DNA from: a virus
IMG/VR virus record: IMGVR_UViG_3300046817_000867
Coordinates: 1 to 51,108 of that record
Length of the DNA: 51,108 nt
Direction: 5' to 3' (one strand)
Shown: piece after piece, positions 47,421 to 51,108 of the stretch
How positions within the stretch are numbered: the stretch's first letter is position 1
Layout: every line of letters begins with the position of its first letter
Program-made: the position numbers and the translations under genes
The notes under the pieces: model-generated
The model's input: only the letters and a program-made list of their open reading frames with translations
The model's database searches: none
What the model was told of the DNA's origin: nothing

Positions 47421-48685
47421 AGCAGCAGCTTTCTCGCCGCGAGTCCCGGCGGCGTCGGGGGAATCGGAGGCTTGACGGGAAACGCGGGGCGGCCTTGGGG
47501 CGACGAAAAGAGATCGGCGCATTGCTGGTAGAGCGGCTTGAACTGGCCAATACTCGTGCCTCTATCGAGGCCGAACAGCGCGACCCCGAGGCATTCGGTC
47601 TCATCAATCGTGCTAGTCACCCACTCGTAGACCGCATTCATCCCGGCCAGCACTTGAGCATCCGTCAACGTGCCGCGATTCCAACAACCAGCGACTAGGA
47701 GGAATTGTAGGCCATGTTCCTCAGCCTGACCAATCGCCTCGTCGATCCGGCCATCGAATTGATCGAGGGTTTCGTGTGGGTCCACGTAGCAGTTCCACGC
47801 GATCACTTGCCACGGCTTGAGCCACGGCGCAATCGTCCCGACCTGCGAGATGTCGCAATAGACCACGCATTCATACTCCGGAATCGGGTCGCCGTGCTCG
47901 GCGTCGATCCACTGGCGGATGGACGTGCCCTCGGGATGCGTCACGAGTCCCGCCGTGCTGAAAAGGATGCGACTGTTCATGCCTGTCGTGTAGGTGCTCG
48001 GCTCGCCGTTTGCCATCGGATACGGCGCGATGATCTTGGGCTGAGTAAAGGGTCGAATGTCCGGGAGCGGAGGCGTCAGCGGTTCTACGGTCCACTCGGC
48101 CGGCGTCGAGAAGATCGTCGGGTCGCCCGAAATGGCCGCCGTGCCATCGTCGCTCAGCCGTGGCGGAATCTGGTAGTCGCCCGTGAAGACACGCCAGAGC
48201 TGCTGCGTGGGCGCGTGGTAGCAGACGACGCCTGGGGCGCCTGCGGTCGCCTGCCCAATCGTCCAGTCGCCGCGCGTCATCCAGAGCGGCAAGAGATACG
48301 TCGAGCCGTCGGCCAGCGTCACGGCCTTCGTGCGGGTCGCCCCGCCGCACATGACGATCTCGTTCATCGGCGTGATGTCGAGCATGCCCTCGCTGTAGTA
48401 GGTCCACCCTGGCACGGGCAGCACTGGGCCGCCTTCAATCGGGCGGGCATAGCCTTGCCCGTCCGTCTGCTGCCAAACAACGTAGCCCTGCCAGTCGAAC
48501 GCCACGTCCCAGTGACCAGGCGTCGGCCCGAGCGTCTCAAGCGTTCCGTCGTCATGCTGCAACACCGCGTTCCCGGCCGCGTCGTGGCCGCAGACCCAGA
48601 CACGATTCGCCCAGACGCAGACGCGGGCATAGGTGAGCGATGAGGTCAGGCGTTGGCCTTGGCGGGCGTCAGCGAAGAGATACAT
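47417..48685 (-). CDS. Large propeller/TIM-barrel-like protein of unknown function
   Basis: 422 residues. N-terminal ~250: Trp-rich blades with repeated strands (VCVWANRVWVCGHDAAGNAV; HWDVAFDWQGYVVWQQTDGQ; YYSEGMLDITPMNEIVMCGG), propeller-like. C-terminal ~170: PEYECVVYCDISQVGTIAPW, WQVIAWNCYVDPHETLDQFD and FLLVAGCWNRGTL, like strands of a TIM barrel, then a Pro-rich end PVKPPIPPTPPG. Two-domain architecture of this sort occurs in carbohydrate-active proteins. No catalytic motif identified. Confidence 0.45.
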   Translation of the reverse strand: MYLFADARQGQRLTSSLTYARVCVWANRVWVCGHDAAGNAVLQHDDGTLETLGPTPGHWDVAFDWQGYVVWQQTDGQGYARPIEGGPVLPVPGWTYYSEGMLDITPMNEIVMCGGATRTKAVTLADGSTYLLPLWMTRGDWTIGQATAGAPGVVCYHAPTQQLWRVFTGDYQIPPRLSDDGTAAISGDPTIFSTPAEWTVEPLTPPLPDIRPFTQPKIIAPYPMANGEPSTYTTGMNSRILFSTAGLVTHPEGTSIRQWIDAEHGDPIPEYECVVYCDISQVGTIAPWLKPWQVIAWNCYVDPHETLDQFDGRIDEAIGQAEEHGLQFLLVAGCWNRGTLTDAQVLAGMNAVYEWVTSTIDETECLGVALFGLDRGTSIGQFKPLYQQCADLFSSPQGRPAFPVKPPIPPTPPGLAARKLLL

Positions 48686-49090
48686 CTAGCGCGGCTCCTT
48701 CGTCTCGGCGGGCGGGGCGGGCAGCGCCGCGATCTGTTCCAGCACAAAGCGCATCGTCTGTCCCGGCGTCCAGTTCGGCAAGAGCGGCATCCCCTCCAGC
48801 ATCGACTTGACGTTCCAGTGTTCCTGCGCTCGGCCGATCTCGATGCCCTCAGCCTTGGCCTTCTCTGCGACTGTTTCGACGTTCCCTGCCATTGCATCAC
48901 ACACATTTTCAAGCCGTGCGATCTCGGCGCGGGCCTCGGCTAACTCGCGCTCCAGCCGCGTGGTGATGCGCTGATGCGTCGAGACAACATCGGCCAGCGT
49001 AGAGGACCAGCCTTTATCGGTCTCAATCACGCCCGCGAGCGCATCCTGAAACTCACCGATAATCTCCGCCGTCAGTCTCGGGTCACTCAT
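48686..49090 (-). CDS. MSDPRLTA-family coiled-coil protein, copy 1
   Basis: 134 residues beginning MSDPRLTAEIIGEFQDALAG. A central coiled coil (ERELAEARAEIARLENVCDA) is followed by a C-terminal helix NWTPGQTMRFVLEQIAALPA. The start and the DPRLTA motif are shared with the proteins at 50164-50565 and the stub at 888-920. Function unknown; the conserved N-terminus on otherwise divergent coiled coils suggests a common partner. Confidence 0.65.
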   Translation of the reverse strand: MSDPRLTAEIIGEFQDALAGVIETDKGWSSTLADVVSTHQRITTRLERELAEARAEIARLENVCDAMAGNVETVAEKAKAEGIEIGRAQEHWNVKSMLEGMPLLPNWTPGQTMRFVLEQIAALPAPPAETKEPR

Positions 49091-49277
49091 CGCGGCCTAC
49101 TTTGGCAAATGTGATACGCGCTTTGACCGCACGATACCCGGCTGCCTTCGGATCGATGCCGCGCATCAGTCGGGCTTTGAACAAGTCCTTACGCCGGTAA
49201 GTCATCCCGAGAAACGGCGCGAGATGGCCTCGCGAACTCACTGCCACATACACGGTTTCTGTCTTGGCGTCCGTCAT
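49083..49277 (-). CDS. Small hypothetical protein (64 aa)
   Basis: Starts at ATG 49277, overlapping the upstream stop by ATGA. MTDAKTETVYVAVSSRGHLA, then a basic MTYRRKDLFKARLMRGIDPK, ending ITFAKVGRDE. Mixed alpha/beta; not recognised. Confidence 0.5.
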   Translation of the reverse strand: MTDAKTETVYVAVSSRGHLAPFLGMTYRRKDLFKARLMRGIDPKAAGYRAVKARITFAKVGRDE

Positions 49278-49558
49278 CGGCTTACGTCTCCTGTCTCGGC
49301 GAGCGGTCGCGGCCCTCGTTCCCACCACGATCGTTTCCGCCAATAGTCGTAGTGCCGTTTGTAGGCCGCGCGATACCCGCGCTCGTAGCCGAGAATGAAC
49401 GCGCGCGAACGTGAGCCGGTCTTGCCCTCGACCTCTCGGGCGATCTTCCGCAACCGCTCCTGCGCTGATCGACGGCCTGCTTTCTTTCCGCGCTCACGAA
49501 GCCAGGCTTCGCCCTTGTGGCGGCATGATTGGCGAACTTTCAATTCGGCGGCGGTCAT
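49274..49558 (-). CDS. Small basic protein (94 aa)
   Basis: Starts at ATG 49558, ATGA-coupled to the transglycosylase-like gene. MTAAELKVRQSCRHKGEAWL, with Arg/Lys-rich helices (RGKKAGRRSAQERLRKIARE) and a C-terminal YKRHYDYWRKRSWWERG. Strongly basic, likely nucleic-acid binding. No family recognised. Confidence 0.55.
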   Translation of the reverse strand: MTAAELKVRQSCRHKGEAWLRERGKKAGRRSAQERLRKIAREVEGKTGSRSRAFILGYERGYRAAYKRHYDYWRKRSWWERGPRPLAETGDVSR

Positions 49559-50160
49559 TGGAACAGCGGGCCTCCCTGATAACGCTCCAGTGATTTCGCG
49601 TACGTCGGAATCCATCGCTGCGACCAGCGCGACCATTTTGTGCCGTCAATCGAATCGCAGCCGATCGTCTTCGCATAGACGATGCGCTTATGGCTGTTCA
49701 CCCGGCCCATGTGCGCCCACTTCCCGCGCGCCTTCGCATAGGCCACGAGATCGCGCGCCGTGCGCCCTAACTTCCATATTGTCGTCCCGCCGACAAAGAT
49801 CGCCTCACAGGAGTCCCAAGGCACGTCCGCGAGGTTCAGGCCATCCTGCCCAACAAAGGCGACAGGGAAGCCCTTCAGGTGGATGAGCGGCTCCCAATCC
49901 TTGAACATCTCGGCCGTCTCAGTCGCGTTGCCAACGACATCGGGAGCTGTCACAAACTTGCAGCCTTCGCGTCCAGAAAACCGTCGCAACATCCGAAGAA
50001 ACATCGGCACGTCCAATCCAGAGAACGCCCCGTTGTCCATCGCCCAGACCCGATCAAGCGGTAACGCATCTGGATCATTGCCAGCGCGAGGCACGACGAG
50101 CACGCCGACATTTGGGTGCGCCTTCACGACGGTCGTGGCCCCTGACACCATCAGAATCAC
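49555..50160 (-). CDS. Queuine-transglycosylase-like (DpdA/DUF7221-type) protein
   Basis: 201 residues. Pattern MVSGATTVVKAHPNVGVLVV PR, WAMDNGAFSGLD (Asp42, Asn43), FVTAPDVVGNATETAEMF (Asp74), HLKGFPVAFVGQDGLNL, GGTTIWKLGRTARDLVAYAK and RGKWAHMGRVNSHKRI fits phage tRNA-guanine transglycosylase-like TIM-barrel proteins, which in other phages insert 7-deazaguanine bases into DNA. Asp42 or Asp74 would be the catalytic/recognition carboxylates. No preQ0 synthesis genes occur in this window, so a precursor would come from the host, or the protein has another role. GTG start at 50160; ATG at 50151 is an alternative. Confidence 0.75.
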   Translation of the reverse strand: MILMVSGATTVVKAHPNVGVLVVPRAGNDPDALPLDRVWAMDNGAFSGLDVPMFLRMLRRFSGREGCKFVTAPDVVGNATETAEMFKDWEPLIHLKGFPVAFVGQDGLNLADVPWDSCEAIFVGGTTIWKLGRTARDLVAYAKARGKWAHMGRVNSHKRIVYAKTIGCDSIDGTKWSRWSQRWIPTYAKSLERYQGGPLFQ

Positions 50161-50163
50161 CGC

Positions 50164-50565
50164 CTACTTCGTCTCCTTGCGCCCATCGTCATTCGCGCCG
50201 CGCCAGTCCTCAAAAGGCTGGCAGTGTATTGCTCGCAAATCGCCAATCGTCACAATGGCACGACGTTCAGCCTTGAGACGTTCAATCTCCGCACGGACCT
50301 CGGCTAACTCGCGCGACTTCTGCTCGTCGGCTGCCAGCACGGATGAGAGGTTTAGTTTCAACGCATGCACCGCCCACAGTTCCGCCTTCGCCGCGTCCCG
50401 TTCCTCTCGCAGCGCCGCGTTCTCGGCCGTCAGCCGCTCCACGTCGGCGCGGAGGGCTTCGTGCGAGTCAACAAATCGCATCGCGGTCTGGCCGTCCCAT
50501 CGCTCGTCGTTCAGCCATTCCGCATACATGGCAACGTCTGCGGCCGTCAGTCTCGGATCGCTCAT
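50164..50565 (-). CDS. MSDPRLTA-family coiled-coil protein, copy 2
   Basis: 133 residues: MSDPRLTAADVAMYAEWLND, then long coiled coils (EALRADVERLTAENAALREE; RDAAKAELWAVHALKLNLSS; RAEIERLKAERRAIVTIGDL). Overlaps the upstream gene by ATGA. Shares RADVERLTAE..AAL with the partial protein at the right edge. Function unknown. Confidence 0.65.
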   Translation of the reverse strand: MSDPRLTAADVAMYAEWLNDERWDGQTAMRFVDSHEALRADVERLTAENAALREERDAAKAELWAVHALKLNLSSVLAADEQKSRELAEVRAEIERLKAERRAIVTIGDLRAIHCQPFEDWRGANDDGRKETK

Positions 50566-50693
50566 CGCGTCACCTTCAACAGTGCGTGGATCGCGTCAAT
50601 ACTTGCGGCCTTGTCCTCGGCTGGTATGGGCATCGCGCGCAGCGCCGATTCCATGCCTTCAAGTTCCTCGCGTGTGGGTCTGGTCTTCGTCAT
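50562..50693 (-). CDS. Small hypothetical protein (43 aa)
   Basis: ATG 50693 encodes MTKTRPTREELEGMESALRA followed by MPIPAEDKAASIDAIHALLK and VTR. Helical, acidic then basic. Coupled to the next gene by ATGA and overlapping the upstream partial gene by 35 bases. Unknown. Confidence 0.5.
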   Translation of the reverse strand: MTKTRPTREELEGMESALRAMPIPAEDKAASIDAIHALLKVTR

Positions 50694-51108
50694 GGCACCA
50701 CCGAACAATCGCATCCTGAGCCTTCGCCAGTTCCTCTCGCAGCGCGTCCCGCTCGGCCCGAGTCTCTTGAAGTTGTTGCCAGACTTTCTCTGCGTCGGCA
50801 CGCTCATTCCAGCACGCTCGGTGGATGACAAGCGCCTTCTCAGAGTTGGCGCAATCGCCACCGCAGAGATCGCATGGACCCTTCCAGTTCTCAATTTCCT
50901 CTCGCAGCGCCGCGTGCTCGGCCCGCAAGTGGTCCCGCTCGTCCTTCAGGTCTATCACCTGACGAACGGGAGGAAATGATTCCTCGAAATCGCTCACCTC
51001 GTTACCGAGAAGAACCGTGTCGATGGCGCTAAGCAGCATTTCCAGAATGACGCGCTGAGAATCGCTGGTTTTCAGCGCCGCGTGCTCGGCCGTCAGCCGC
51101 TCCACGTC
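50659..51108 (-). CDS. Coiled-coil protein with Cys motif, N-terminus beyond the window
   Basis: At least 149 residues, open to the right edge. It begins in-window with DVERLTAEHAALKTSDSQ, matching the DVERLTAENAAL part of the protein at 50164-50565. It continues with coiled coils (LKDERDHLRAEHAALREEIE; QQLQETRAERDALREELAKA) and a C..C...C insert, GPCDLCGGDCANSEKALVIH, that may bind zinc. Its missing N-terminus probably starts MSDPRLTA. The edge falls at a sequence that also occurs near 50425-50450, so the assembly may have stopped at this repeat. Confidence 0.7.
   Translation of the reverse strand, partial: DVERLTAEHAALKTSDSQRVILEMLLSAIDTVLLGNEVSDFEESFPPVRQVIDLKDERDHLRAEHAALREEIENWKGPCDLCGGDCANSEKALVIHRACWNERADAEKVWQQLQETRAERDALREELAKAQDAIVRWCHDEDQTHTRGT

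Noticed and set aside
31765-51108. Integrase, excisionase or lysogeny repressor
   Set aside because: I searched the convergent arm and the left arm for tyrosine or serine recombinase motifs and CI/Cro-like HTH repressors and saw none, so a temperate life style is not supported.

Overview
The window looks like most or all of the genome of a short-tailed (podovirus-like) double-stranded DNA phage of a GC-rich bacterium, probably assembled from a metagenome. It has large terminase, portal, scaffold, capsid, head-tail adaptor, nozzle, fibre and internal virion protein genes in canonical order. It shows no tape measure, tail-tube or tail-sheath gene, no integrase, and no DNA or RNA polymerase. Nearly every base is coding and genes commonly overlap by 1 or 4 bases (TGATG, ATGA, GTGA, once CTGA). 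The host cannot be named. Both ends cut through minus-strand genes, one of them inside a 12-bp tandem repeat, so the contig may have broken there and the true molecule may be circular or circularly permuted.

Layout. (1) About 1-5530, minus strand: a leftward run of small, mostly unknown early-type genes: a tetrapeptide-repeat protein, an alpha/beta hydrolase, a winged-helix-like protein, and several genes too short for a standard ORF list. (2) About 5531-6660: an AT-richer intergenic control region with three palindromic sites 30-31 bp apart, a further perfect palindrome, other short repeats and promoter-like elements. It is the likely divergent promoter/operator region and perhaps the replication origin. 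(3) 6662-31764, plus strand: the virion module, with two small paralogues, TerL, portal, scaffold, major capsid, decoration protein, adaptor and nozzle. It continues with several fibre or receptor-binding candidates, three of which start with signal-peptide-like segments, a small coiled-coil membrane protein, and a set of probable ejection (internal virion) proteins ending in a 984-residue protein. (4) 31761-51108, minus strand: a convergent arm.

From its promoter-distal to its promoter-proximal end, the convergent arm carries a glycosyltransferase / radical SAM / methyltransferase cassette, a dATP/dGTP-diphosphohydrolase-like protein and a HAD 5'-nucleotidase. Next come a zinc-ribbon protein, a calcineurin-like phosphoesterase, an L,D-transpeptidase-like (Tlde1/DUF2778) protein, an SF3-type helicase and a protein with an SSB-like acidic tip. 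Then follow an exported Cys-rich protein, a small membrane protein, a SNF2-like helicase, an ECF-like sigma factor and a VRR-NUC-like nuclease. It ends with two large putative carbohydrate-active or propeller proteins, small membrane proteins, a queuine-transglycosylase-like (DpdA-type) protein and several MSDPRLTA coiled-coil proteins.

Working model (inference): the helicases, SSB-like protein and nuclease redirect host replication, because no phage polymerase is seen. The sigma factor may switch host RNA polymerase to a later gene set. The DpdA-like protein and perhaps the glycosyltransferase/radical SAM cassette modify DNA or surface glycans. Lysis would use unconventional parts, since no classical endolysin is recognisable.
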